A stretch of DNA of 64,000 nucleotides from Methylocystis sp. Sn-Cys (lineage in GTDB: Bacteria; Pseudomonadota; Alphaproteobacteria; Rhizobiales; Beijerinckiaceae), in assembly GCF_016745395.1 (NCBI RefSeq), contig NZ_JAERVJ010000006.1, positions 124,001 to 188,000 of the forward strand, written 5' to 3'. Under the pieces are notes generated by a model that saw only the letters and a program-made list of their open reading frames with translations, had not been told where the DNA came from and did no database searches. The translations under genes were made by a program, and so were the position numbers. Position 1 is the stretch's first letter, and the number at the start of each line of letters is the position of its first letter. Shown here piece after piece: positions 9,608 through 17,509 of this stretch.

Positions 9608-10986
9608 CGTGGCGCCTGCGCGTTGGAGTTGGCGGCGGCGAGCGCCAGAAACTCAGCGCATGTCAGGACGGCATATTCGACCGACGGAGCGAGCGAGAGA
9701 TGCCGCTCGAGGCGCGAGCTAATCTCGGGAAGAGCCCGTTCAACTTCCCGCTTCGCATCGCTCTCGATCATCACGAGGAACACAGGAAGCTCCTCGACGA
9801 TCTCCGTGTCTTGCACGAAACACTCTCGAAGCAAGGAGCGGAAGAACGACCATGTTTGCTGCCAACTACGGCCCGCGGGCGGCGTTCCGGGCGGCTCATG
9901 GAGCCGCACTTTCAAAATACAGCCGACGGCGCCTCGCGAGGATAAACGGTCGGCGAAAGCGCGCACCGCGCCAATCATTCCCTCGTTGGGCGAAGAAGGC
10001 GGCAGTTTCGGCGCGGGCGAAATGACGAGGGCTCTCGCGGCGTCGGTGAGACTGTATCGATAAAAATCCCGCCTGCTCATATCGCCGGCTGCGATCGAGG
10101 CGCCGCAATTCAGGCAGAGTAACTCGGTCCGAATGTCGCCCGACGAATGGCCGCATGCGTGACAGATGTACAGAGAGCCTGGACGGTCGTAGTCGAGACT
10201 AAAAAAGGTTAGGGCCTGACGACATTTGGGGCAAATAAGCCCGCCGGTTTCTTGTCGGAAATCTGACTCTGGACCCTGATACGCGCAGCTCAGATGATGC
10301 AGAACAGCCTGTTCAGTGACGTGCGGACTGCCACAGGAAGCGCAGAGTTCTCGAACGACGAGCCGGGCGGAACACGCACAATGGGGACAAGCCGCCACGG
10401 CGTCAAAAAACCGTCGCTCCAGCAGGCCACTCCCAACGAGGTCTTCCGCGGTAGTTACCGCTCCATCGACAGCGGCCTCGTCACGATAAACAAAAGCGTC
10501 TTTCGCAGCAGGGTCGATCGAAGGAAGCAAATCGCTGTCTCGCACAAACAACCGCGCAAGAAGCAGAAGGCGTGGATCCGCCGCCTGAAAAATTGCAGGA
10601 GAAAGCTGCCTAATTCTCGCAATCATCGGAGACAGTGTGATCAGCGCCTCCGAGAGGGCGCGCGGAGAAGCCATGCCGATGCTGAGATCGCTACGGCGCT
10701 TGACGCGATTGTCTGCCGAGATTCCGGTCGCATCCACGACAGGCACGATCGCGGCTGCGGCTGGAGATAAGGCCGATGCAAGGAGAGAAACCGAAGCGGC
10801 GTCGTTGATGATTACGAAATCGGGGGCCTCATCGCGCCCGCAGGCGGCAATGCTGTGCGGCAGGAGACTTTCGTCGAGCGGAAACGGCAAGCTTAGAGCG
10901 CGCCACTTTGAGCCAGACGCCAAGCGCGTCTCGTTCGATCTCTCGGCAGGCGCATCGAAAGAGGCTTTTCGCAAGGTCACTGACAT
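9604..10986 (-). CDS. TackOD1-type zinc-ribbon protein, likely regulator of the polysaccharide cluster
   Basis: A 460-residue protein with a response-regulator-like N-terminal half (DFVIINDAASVSLLASAL, VPVVDATGI) and a cysteine-rich centre. That centre contains CPHC, CASC, an HHLSC motif, CPKC, a conserved SLDYDRPGS segment, CHACG and CLNCG. The pattern matches the TackOD1 output domain (described in Thaumarchaeota, also bacterial), a zinc-binding module usually tied to signalling. The C-terminal 130 residues resemble a degenerate GGDEF-like fold, though no GGDEF string is present. As first gene of the operon it may control synthase activity; that is inference. Confidence 0.65.
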   Translation of the reverse strand: MSVTLRKASFDAPAERSNETRLASGSKWRALSLPFPLDESLLPHSIAACGRDEAPDFVIINDAASVSLLASALSPAAAAIVPVVDATGISADNRVKRRSDLSIGMASPRALSEALITLSPMIARIRQLSPAIFQAADPRLLLLARLFVRDSDLLPSIDPAAKDAFVYRDEAAVDGAVTTAEDLVGSGLLERRFFDAVAACPHCACSARLVVRELCASCGSPHVTEQAVLHHLSCAYQGPESDFRQETGGLICPKCRQALTFFSLDYDRPGSLYICHACGHSSGDIRTELLCLNCGASIAAGDMSRRDFYRYSLTDAARALVISPAPKLPPSSPNEGMIGAVRAFADRLSSRGAVGCILKVRLHEPPGTPPAGRSWQQTWSFFRSLLRECFVQDTEIVEELPVFLVMIESDAKREVERALPEISSRLERHLSLAPSVEYAVLTCAEFLALAAANSNAQAPR

Positions 10987-11393
10987 CGCTCTCTACTCGA
11001 TCATGCAAGCATTTTTGCGTCCGCCGCCAATGGAATGGAGTTCTCCACTTGGCTGAGAAAGCGCACCTTCTTAACCGGGGAGTATTTCCGACGTAAGCAT
11101 ACAGATTGGTCGATAAACGAAAGGCGATGCTACGTAATTGCCGTGCAGATGGGAGAAGGTTGCACACGTCGTGACTACCCCCGATGCGCTGCGGCGCCGG
11201 GACGCCATATGAATGTGCGTGAAGGGTAGCGAGTCGCTTGCTTATCCCCCTGCGGCGGCGAGTGCTTGGCGCTTTGGCCGGGCGAGGCGCCATAAAGACT
11301 GTGCTCGAGAAGGACGGGGCCAGCGCCGCTCCCCTCGGGGAGACGTAATCGCAAGCGCCCCTGCCCGCCCTCGCGGCGCGGAAAGCCAAGCGG
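10987..11393. other. Divergent intergenic region
   Basis: About 400 bases between the TackOD1 gene and the promoter of the efflux operon. It contains one perfect hairpin, CTCCCC-TC-GGGGAG, at 11329-11342. No gene is supported: the open frame on the minus strand runs straight through the riboswitch and has no protein-like features. Confidence 0.4.
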
Positions 11394-11424
11394 TTGACAG
11401 GGATACGTCCCTTCGGCTTATAAA
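11394..11424 (+). promoter_or_regulatory. Sigma70-type promoter of the fluoride-riboswitch operon
   Basis: TTGACA at 11394-11399 is followed by a TTATAAA box at 11418-11424 with about 18 bases between. Transcription would begin near 11430, exactly where the riboswitch aptamer starts, which supports both calls. Confidence 0.7.
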
Positions 11425-11429
11425 TGGCG

Positions 11430-11501
11430 TAGGCGATGGAGTTCGCCTTATAACCGCCCTTGGGGCTGATGACTCCTGCTTGCGCACGCACGCTAGGAGT
11501 C
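11430..11501 (+). ncRNA. Fluoride riboswitch (crcB motif) with expression-platform stem
   Basis: The aptamer occupies about 11430-11479. It has stem GGCG/CGCC around the loop GATGGAGTT, the joining segment TATAACC, stem GCCC/GGGC, the conserved GGCTGATGACTCCT tail, and a pseudoknot between loop GGAGT and tail ACTCC. All are hallmarks of the fluoride aptamer. The tail GACTCCT (11471-11477) can instead pair with AGGAGTC (11495-11501), giving a mutually exclusive stem; a short stem GCTTT/AAAGC and a T-rich stretch follow. Fluoride binding should therefore permit expression of the downstream pump operon, whose start codon is at 11577. Assigned by eye from the published consensus. Confidence 0.88.
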
Positions 11502-11576
11502 CGCTTTGAAAAAGCCGTTGTTTTCTCTGCGCTTACAGCCGAGCCCGCGTCGGTCTAGCTTCGCAAGGGCGGCAAT

Positions 11577-13166
11577 ATGACCGCCTTCGACGACGATGAT
11601 CGGCTGACGGGTTGGCGATTCCTCCTTTTTAATGCTGCGCTGGCCGTGGGCAACGTCATCGCTCTCTCCAACGTGCCCGGATATACAGTGCTGGCCCCCT
11701 ATGCGGCTGGCAGCCTCCAGGGCGTCACGCCCAGTTTCGGCACCTGGGCGACGACGGACCACATGATGGGCATCGTGCTCGGCCTGCCTTTCGCCCGCTG
11801 GCTGTCGGCGCGCTATGGCGACTACCGGGTCTATGTCGCCGCTTTCGTCGCCTATGCGGTTTTTTCCCTCGCATGCGCTTTGAGCGAAACCATCTGGTTC
11901 TTCGTGCCGGCGCGCTTCCTGCTCGGACTTGCCGGCGGCATATTGCTGCCGATCGGCCAGGGGCTCGTCCTGAATGAACTCCCCGAAAAATACCGCCCCT
12001 ATGGGGTCGCCTGGTGGGGCGTGCTCAGTATGGCGCCTTTCACCCTGGGCGTTTTCATGGGCGGATTCTGGGCCGAATATTTCAACTGGCGCGTGCTTTT
12101 CTATTCGAACATTTTCCTCGGCTTACCAATCGCCGGGGTTGTGGGCGCTCTGCTCTATGGCCGTCCATTCGCCCGGCGGATCACGCGTTTCGACGCCATA
12201 GGGGTGTTGTTGATCTCCGTTACTCTGGTCGGGTTCCAAACAGTGCTCAACCAAGGCAATGACTTCGATTGGCTTGGATCATCCTTCCTCACGATCGTCA
12301 TGGTCGTGGTCGCCATCTCCCTCCCGATCTTTATCATCTGGGAGCTCGGCGAACGCCGCCCGGTCCTGGACCTACGGCTCTTTGGCCACCGCAACTATGC
12401 GGTCGCGACTTTTTGCTCGGTCTTCGGCTTTCTCTTTATCCAAGGCATGCTGTCGGTCTTTATCGGGCAGCTTCAGTTGCTGCTGGGGTACACCTCCTCG
12501 GGCGCGGGGACGGTATACCTTACGATGGCGCTGCTGGCTGTGCCTGTCGTCTCAGTGGTGCACCTTCTCGTCAGGCACATTGATTTGCGCCTTTTTGCGA
12601 GCCTGAACTTCCTTGGCTTCTCGGTGACCATGACGTGGCTGGGCCTGTTCGATAAGCCTGCTTCCTTCGATCAGATCACCGTGCCGATGATTTTCTTCGG
12701 CTTCTTCCTCGCGACGTTCTTCGCGCCGCCCGCCGCCATTGCAGTCCAAGGCCTTGGGGGCTCTCAACTCATCCGCGCCGCCGAAGAGCTTGCGATGCTG
12801 CGGACAGCGGCCGGCGCTTTTGGCATCACCCTGCAAGGCGTCGTGCAATTCCGGCGAACGCCTTTCCACCAACTCGACCTCGCGGATCAGCTTGGCGGCC
12901 GGCGCTTTCCCTCGCTCGACCTGCTCCCCCAGCTTCTCGATAAGCTGCAGGGGCTCGGGTTGAGCGAATCCGTGGCGCGGGCGCAGGTCTCGCGCCTTAT
13001 TCGCCAGCAAGCATTGCTTATGGGGCTCAACGACGCTTTCCTCACCGGCGCGCTCGCCTTTTTTGGTCTTGCTATTTTTGTCTGGTTGGCCAAACCGGCT
13101 AGGAAGCCCGCGCCGAAGCAAAGGTTGGAGCTCCTCCGCGCCAAGGAACTTATGGAAGAGCCCTAA
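11577..13166 (+). CDS. EmrB-type MFS drug/anion:proton antiporter (14 helices)
   Basis: A 529-residue DHA2-family transporter, the inner-membrane part of an EmrAB-TolC-type pump. About 14 hydrophobic helices can be traced. The second helix pair carries the MFS loop motif (GLPFARWLSARYGDYRV), and LPIGQGLVLNELPEKYRPYGVA is the typical DHA2 motif after helix 4. The C-terminal tail is basic. It is the first gene after the fluoride riboswitch and is followed at 31 bases by the NodT gene and then by the EmrA gene, so all three components of a tripartite pump are encoded together. The substrate is unknown. Confidence 0.9.
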   Translation: MTAFDDDDRLTGWRFLLFNAALAVGNVIALSNVPGYTVLAPYAAGSLQGVTPSFGTWATTDHMMGIVLGLPFARWLSARYGDYRVYVAAFVAYAVFSLACALSETIWFFVPARFLLGLAGGILLPIGQGLVLNELPEKYRPYGVAWWGVLSMAPFTLGVFMGGFWAEYFNWRVLFYSNIFLGLPIAGVVGALLYGRPFARRITRFDAIGVLLISVTLVGFQTVLNQGNDFDWLGSSFLTIVMVVVAISLPIFIIWELGERRPVLDLRLFGHRNYAVATFCSVFGFLFIQGMLSVFIGQLQLLLGYTSSGAGTVYLTMALLAVPVVSVVHLLVRHIDLRLFASLNFLGFSVTMTWLGLFDKPASFDQITVPMIFFGFFLATFFAPPAAIAVQGLGGSQLIRAAEELAMLRTAAGAFGITLQGVVQFRRTPFHQLDLADQLGGRRFPSLDLLPQLLDKLQGLGLSESVARAQVSRLIRQQALLMGLNDAFLTGALAFFGLAIFVWLAKPARKPAPKQRLELLRAKELMEEP

Positions 13167-13197
13167 TGCCTTGCCTCAACCTAGATGGACTGACCGA

Positions 13198-14751
13198 ATG
13201 ATCCGGCGCTTGCAGAGGTCCATCCCTGTCGCGGCGGCCTTCGCGTCTTTAGGCGGCTGCATGCCCACAGCGCCGCAGCAACGCGCCGAGTTCATGGAGC
13301 CGCCGTCGATGAGCCGCACAATCGCGGCTTCCGGCGTCAAGAGCGTCAGCACGGAAAACGGCTGGCCAAGCACGCAGTGGTGGAGAGCCTTTCGCAGCGC
13401 GGAACTCGACGCCGTCATCGGAAAATCGCTGCTCGGCAATCAAGGCTTGAGAAAAGCCGCCGACACCCTGAAAGACGCCGAGGCGGCGGTCGACATCGCA
13501 GGCTCGCGTCTTACCCCCTATGTGGAGGCCGACCTCTCCTACAAGCAGTATCGCTACGCCGAGCATGGCGTCGCGGCGGGGCTCAATCCGCTGCAGGGAG
13601 GCAAACAAAAATCCGCCGCCTTCCTCAACCCGATTTCCGCCAAATGGGAGCTGGACTTCTGGGGCAAGAACCGCGCCTTGCTCGACGCCGCGATAGGCGA
13701 CGCGCTGGCGCAGGCGGGCGAGCTCGAACAAACGCGCTTATTGCTGACGACAAGCGTCGCCCGCGCCTATCTGCGCGGCTATATTCTGGCGGAGCAACTC
13801 AAGCTCGCCAAGGAATTGACAGGCTTGCGCCGCGAGCTGCGTCAGCTCGCCGAAACGCGTTACCAAACCGGCATCGAAATCCTCGACATCGTCCAACTGG
13901 CGCGGAGCAATGAAGAGGCGGCCGTCCGCCGCGAGGCCGCATTGACGGCGGCGATCGAGATTCAGGAGAACGCGCTCGCGCGCCTGATGGGCGAGGGGCC
14001 GGACGTTGCGCGCGGTCTATTCGCTCGGAGAAAAAGCGTTGCGCCGGCGCAGCCCGCACTGCCGAGTAAACTCCCGATCGAATTGCTGGCCCACCGCCCC
14101 GATCTCATGGCGGCGCTACGTCGCGCGGAAGCCTGGGCCGAACGCATTCACGCCGCCAAAGCCATGTTTTTGCCCTCGATCGATCTGTCGGTTTCGGCGG
14201 GGCTCGAAGCCTCGGTCACCTCGACGCAATTCGCAAAGCTTGGCGGCTATTTGTTCAACCCGGGCGCCATGGTCTACAGCGTCACGCCCGGACTGCATCT
14301 GCCGATCTTCCAGGGCGGCAAGCTCACCGGCAATCTCGAATCCCAGCGCGCCGATTACGACCAGGCGGTCGACGCCTACAATGAGACGCTGCTCACCGCC
14401 GCGCAGCAGGTCGCCGACGCGCTCGCCACGCTGAAGCGCGCAAGGGCGGAGCACGAGTCGCAGGGGCGCTTTATCCGGGCGCGACGCGCCGAGGTCGAGC
14501 TTGCGCGCATCCGGCTGCGCGGCGGCCTGCAGGATCGGCGTGAATTCATCCAGCAACACGCCGACACGCTGGACGCCGTCTTTATCCAGCGTGGCATTGA
14601 AGGCGACAGACTCGTCGCGACTGTGGATTTGTTTCAGGCTCTCGGCGGCGGCTATGACGCCGGCCCGCAAGCCCATGAGCCGAGGCCGGCGCCGGAGAGC
14701 GACCCGATCACGCCGGTCGTCGACGTCGTCCAATCGCTTGGAGGAGGCTGA
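13198..14751 (+). CDS. NodT-family outer-membrane factor lipoprotein
   Basis: A 517-residue outer-membrane channel of the RND/MFS efflux NodT family. A lipobox (SLGGC, Cys21) follows a short signal sequence and marks a lipoprotein, as in OprM. Typical family strings are WWRAF near residue 60, the paired barrel helices, and LPIELLAHRPDLMAALRRAE at the start of the second repeat. The start at 13198 is chosen because it precedes the signal peptide. Its stop overlaps the region just before the TTG start of the adaptor gene, so translation is probably coupled. Confidence 0.9.
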   Translation: MIRRLQRSIPVAAAFASLGGCMPTAPQQRAEFMEPPSMSRTIAASGVKSVSTENGWPSTQWWRAFRSAELDAVIGKSLLGNQGLRKAADTLKDAEAAVDIAGSRLTPYVEADLSYKQYRYAEHGVAAGLNPLQGGKQKSAAFLNPISAKWELDFWGKNRALLDAAIGDALAQAGELEQTRLLLTTSVARAYLRGYILAEQLKLAKELTGLRRELRQLAETRYQTGIEILDIVQLARSNEEAAVRREAALTAAIEIQENALARLMGEGPDVARGLFARRKSVAPAQPALPSKLPIELLAHRPDLMAALRRAEAWAERIHAAKAMFLPSIDLSVSAGLEASVTSTQFAKLGGYLFNPGAMVYSVTPGLHLPIFQGGKLTGNLESQRADYDQAVDAYNETLLTAAQQVADALATLKRARAEHESQGRFIRARRAEVELARIRLRGGLQDRREFIQQHADTLDAVFIQRGIEGDRLVATVDLFQALGGGYDAGPQAHEPRPAPESDPITPVVDVVQSLGGG

Positions 14752-14753
14752 TT

Positions 14754-15983
14754 TTGAACGCGGAACAGATAGACGCCCCGCTCTCCCGCAAAAGCATACG
14801 CGCGCGCCGCAATTTCTTGCTGAAGGCGGTGGCGATCGGCGTCGTCGTTGGCATGTTGGCCGTCGCCTATCGCTATCTGACCTACGACCGGGACTGGGTG
14901 ACGACCGACAATGCTTTTGTCAGCGGTAACATACTTCCGGTGCAGGCCGACGCGACCGGCGTCGTCGCAAAGGTCCTCGCCGAAGAAACCCAACTCGTGA
15001 AGGAAGGCGACGTGCTCGTTCAGCTCGACGAGCAGCGGGCGCGCGCTGCGCTGGCCCAGGCTGAAGCAGAGCTTGGTCGCGCCGTGCGAAATGTTGGGGC
15101 GTTGTTCGCCAACCGCCGGCAGATCTGCCAGAAGGTCACGGCGCGCGCCGCCGTTCGCGAGCGAACGATCCATGATCTTGCGCGCTATAAGCAGGCGGCG
15201 GCGAGCGGCGCCGCCTCCCGTCAGATTTTGCAGAATACCGAAGATACGCTGGCCGCGCAGGACGCTGATCTGCGGGAAGCCCGTGCGGAATATCAGGCGA
15301 TGGAGTCGCGGCTTGGCGGTGTGACGCCAACGACGCACCCCGATGTCGAGCTTGCCAAGGCGCGCTTCAACGACGCTTATATCGAGTTCCTGCGCCAGAG
15401 CATTCGAGCGCCAACGACTGGCTATGTCGCCAAGCGGCGGGTTCAAGTCGGGCAGCGTGTGCGGCCCGGCGACCAGATTCTCAACATTGTCCCCCTCGAC
15501 CATCTTTGGGTCGAGGCCAATTTGTGGGAAAACCGCATGGCGCGGGTACGCCCCGGCCAGGAAGCCGTAATTAAAGTCGATCTCTACGGGTCGAGCGCGA
15601 TTTTCCACGGGACGGTCGAGGGCCTCGTGCCGGGCTCTGGCAGCGTTTTCGCCACCTTGCCGCCCGATAACGCAACCGGCAACTTCATCCGCATTGTCCA
15701 GCGTGTGCCCGTCCGCATTGCGATCGATCCCGATGAACTAAAGAAGACCCCATTGCGTCCGGGCCTTTCCACAGTCACATCGATCAACGTCGGCGCAGAG
15801 CCCACGCCACTCGCCGCCTCCACCGTCAAAACCTCGACGAGCGAATATACGACCGGGATATTCAATAAGGATCTTGCTGAAGCGAAGACTCGCGCGGATG
15901 AAATCGTCAAGAAGAATATCGTGCGCGACGTAAACGAAGGGGACGGCCGGTGCGTCATGGAAAGGGAGGCCAGCGCACACTGA
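14754..15983 (+). CDS. EmrA-type membrane fusion protein (TTG start)
   Basis: A 409-residue periplasmic adaptor with an N-terminal helix (about residues 22-41), the EmrA hallmark DWVTTDNAFVSGNILPVQA, lipoyl-like halves (EDVLVQLDEQ region and IRAPTTGYVAKRRVQVGQRV) and a coiled coil between. The start codon is TTG, supported by GGAGGAGG ending nine bases upstream, and the NodT stop codon lies two bases before it. It links the EmrB-like transporter to the NodT channel. A C-terminal extension after residue 350 is charged and unusual for the family. It is controlled with the rest of the fluoride-riboswitch operon. Confidence 0.9.
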   Translation: MNAEQIDAPLSRKSIRARRNFLLKAVAIGVVVGMLAVAYRYLTYDRDWVTTDNAFVSGNILPVQADATGVVAKVLAEETQLVKEGDVLVQLDEQRARAALAQAEAELGRAVRNVGALFANRRQICQKVTARAAVRERTIHDLARYKQAAASGAASRQILQNTEDTLAAQDADLREARAEYQAMESRLGGVTPTTHPDVELAKARFNDAYIEFLRQSIRAPTTGYVAKRRVQVGQRVRPGDQILNIVPLDHLWVEANLWENRMARVRPGQEAVIKVDLYGSSAIFHGTVEGLVPGSGSVFATLPPDNATGNFIRIVQRVPVRIAIDPDELKKTPLRPGLSTVTSINVGAEPTPLAASTVKTSTSEYTTGIFNKDLAEAKTRADEIVKKNIVRDVNEGDGRCVMEREASAH

Positions 15984-16157
15984 GCTGAGCTTTCTAAATT
16001 ACCAGGCAGGCTTCGGTATTGGCGCATTTGCGCGCAAGCGGTGCTTCCAATGATTTTATTTGGCGCAGCGGCAGGGACCGACCTCGGGTTTGCCGCGGCT
16101 CTGCAATCCAAGAAAACCAAGCGCTTTGCCGCGCGATAAAACACCACGGGGGACGTT

Positions 16158-17384
16158 ATGGCAGGGATTTGGGCTCAAGTCGCATTGGTTTTCGCTTTAG
16201 CGCTTGTCGCAAGCGTCATCGCGCACCGTTATCGCTTCTCGACGGCGCTTGTGGAAATTGTCGTGGGCATGGTTGCCGGCTCCGCGCTCGGCGCCCTCGG
16301 CTATTACGGCGCCTTCTCGGTCCAGGAGCCATGGGTCAAGGCGTTCGCCGGCATCGGCGCTATATTGCTGACGTTTCTTGCCGGGGCGGAACTCGACCCC
16401 GACGTCTTCAAAATGAAGTGGCGGGAGGCGGCGGCCATCGGCGCGGCGAGCTTTTTGCTGCCAGCAATAGGGTGTTGGGCGGCCGCCCATTATCTCCTTG
16501 ATTGGGAAAGCGCGCCCGCGCTTCTCGCCGGCATCGCCCTGGCGGCGACCTCCGTCGCCGTCGTTTATACGGTCATGATGGAATACGGCTTCAACCGGGT
16601 CGAATATGGCAAGACGATCCTTGCCGCTTGTTTCATCACCGACCTTGGAACCGTCATCACCCTCGGGCTCGTCTTCGCCCCCTTCACCTGGAAGACGCTG
16701 GCGTTCGTTCTTGCCCTCGGCGGCGCCTTCGTCGGCCTGCCAAAAATAACGCCGCGCGCTTATGCGATTTTTGGCGGCAAGCCGTCGGAATTCGAAGCCA
16801 AATTCTTGCTCTTTTGCCTGATGGGCCTTGGCGCGCTCGCCGTCTGGGCAGGCAGCGAAGCGGTGCTCCCCGCCTATCTGATCGGGATGGCGCTTGCGGG
16901 GAGCGTTGGGCGCGATGCCGCCTTGGTCAAGCGTCTTCGTGCGATCACCATCGGATTATTGACGCCGTTTTATTTCGTCCGCGCCGGCTACTTCGTGTCC
17001 ATCCCGACGGTGCTCATGGCGCCCTTCGGCGTCGTCGCGCTTCTTATCGTCGAGATCGGCGCCAAGATCGTCAGCGTCTACCCTGTAGCGAGAGCATTCA
17101 ACGCGCCGCACAAGGACGCTATGTACACGACCTTGCTGATGGCGTCAGGACTGACTTTCGGGACGATATCGGCGCTCTTTGGCCTTTCCAACAAGATTAT
17201 CGATGACGCGCAATATTCAACCCTGGTTGCCGCGATCATAGGAACCGCTTTGCTTCCAACACTCATCGCAAACAAGTTTTATTTGCCCCGCCATCTTCTA
17301 CCTAAGGACGAGGCGGCCTTGCACACGCCCGCTCACCAGGCGGAGGTTGAAGAGGCCCTGGAAGACTCCGAAATACGATCCTGA
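16158..17384 (+). CDS. CPA2-type cation:proton antiporter
   Basis: A 408-residue integral membrane protein of the NapA/KefB-like (CPA2) superfamily with about 12-13 helices. Conserved features include FLAGAELDPDVFK, ALAATSVAVVYTVM, the FITDLGTVITLGL segment with the ion-binding Asp of the unwound helix, and LLMASGLTFGTISALFG. It has no NAD-binding RCK domain; the tail is short and acidic. It lies 174 bases after the EmrA gene in the same direction, so it may still be under the riboswitch. Sodium/proton antiporters are known members of fluoride-riboswitch regulons, which fits. Confidence 0.85.
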   Translation: MAGIWAQVALVFALALVASVIAHRYRFSTALVEIVVGMVAGSALGALGYYGAFSVQEPWVKAFAGIGAILLTFLAGAELDPDVFKMKWREAAAIGAASFLLPAIGCWAAAHYLLDWESAPALLAGIALAATSVAVVYTVMMEYGFNRVEYGKTILAACFITDLGTVITLGLVFAPFTWKTLAFVLALGGAFVGLPKITPRAYAIFGGKPSEFEAKFLLFCLMGLGALAVWAGSEAVLPAYLIGMALAGSVGRDAALVKRLRAITIGLLTPFYFVRAGYFVSIPTVLMAPFGVVALLIVEIGAKIVSVYPVARAFNAPHKDAMYTTLLMASGLTFGTISALFGLSNKIIDDAQYSTLVAAIIGTALLPTLIANKFYLPRHLLPKDEAALHTPAHQAEVEEALEDSEIRS

Positions 17385-17392
17385 TCACCACC

Positions 17393-17456
17393 GGGAATCC
17401 AGAGCCGCAAAAACGCAGGCTTGCTCTGGATTCCCGACGCTCGCGACGCGAGCGTC
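17393..17456. repeat. Two tandem perfect hairpins between convergent genes
   Basis: First hairpin: GGGAATCCAGAGC (17393-17405) pairs perfectly with GCTCTGGATTCCC (17423-17435). Second: GACGCTCGC (17436-17444) pairs with GCGAGCGTC (17448-17456) around GAC. The unit lies in the 125-base gap between the antiporter and porin stop codons. It could act as a bidirectional terminator, and its form also resembles dispersed palindromic elements of alphaproteobacteria. Confidence 0.65.
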
Positions 17457-17509
17457 GAGAGTGGCGACGAATCCGCATTACAGAGAACGGGCCCGAAACG
17501 GCCGCACTT

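Noticed and set aside
10829-11491. Minus-strand open frame covering the promoter and riboswitch
   Set aside because: It overlaps the TackOD1 gene start, the promoter and the fluoride aptamer, and its peptide has no protein-like features.
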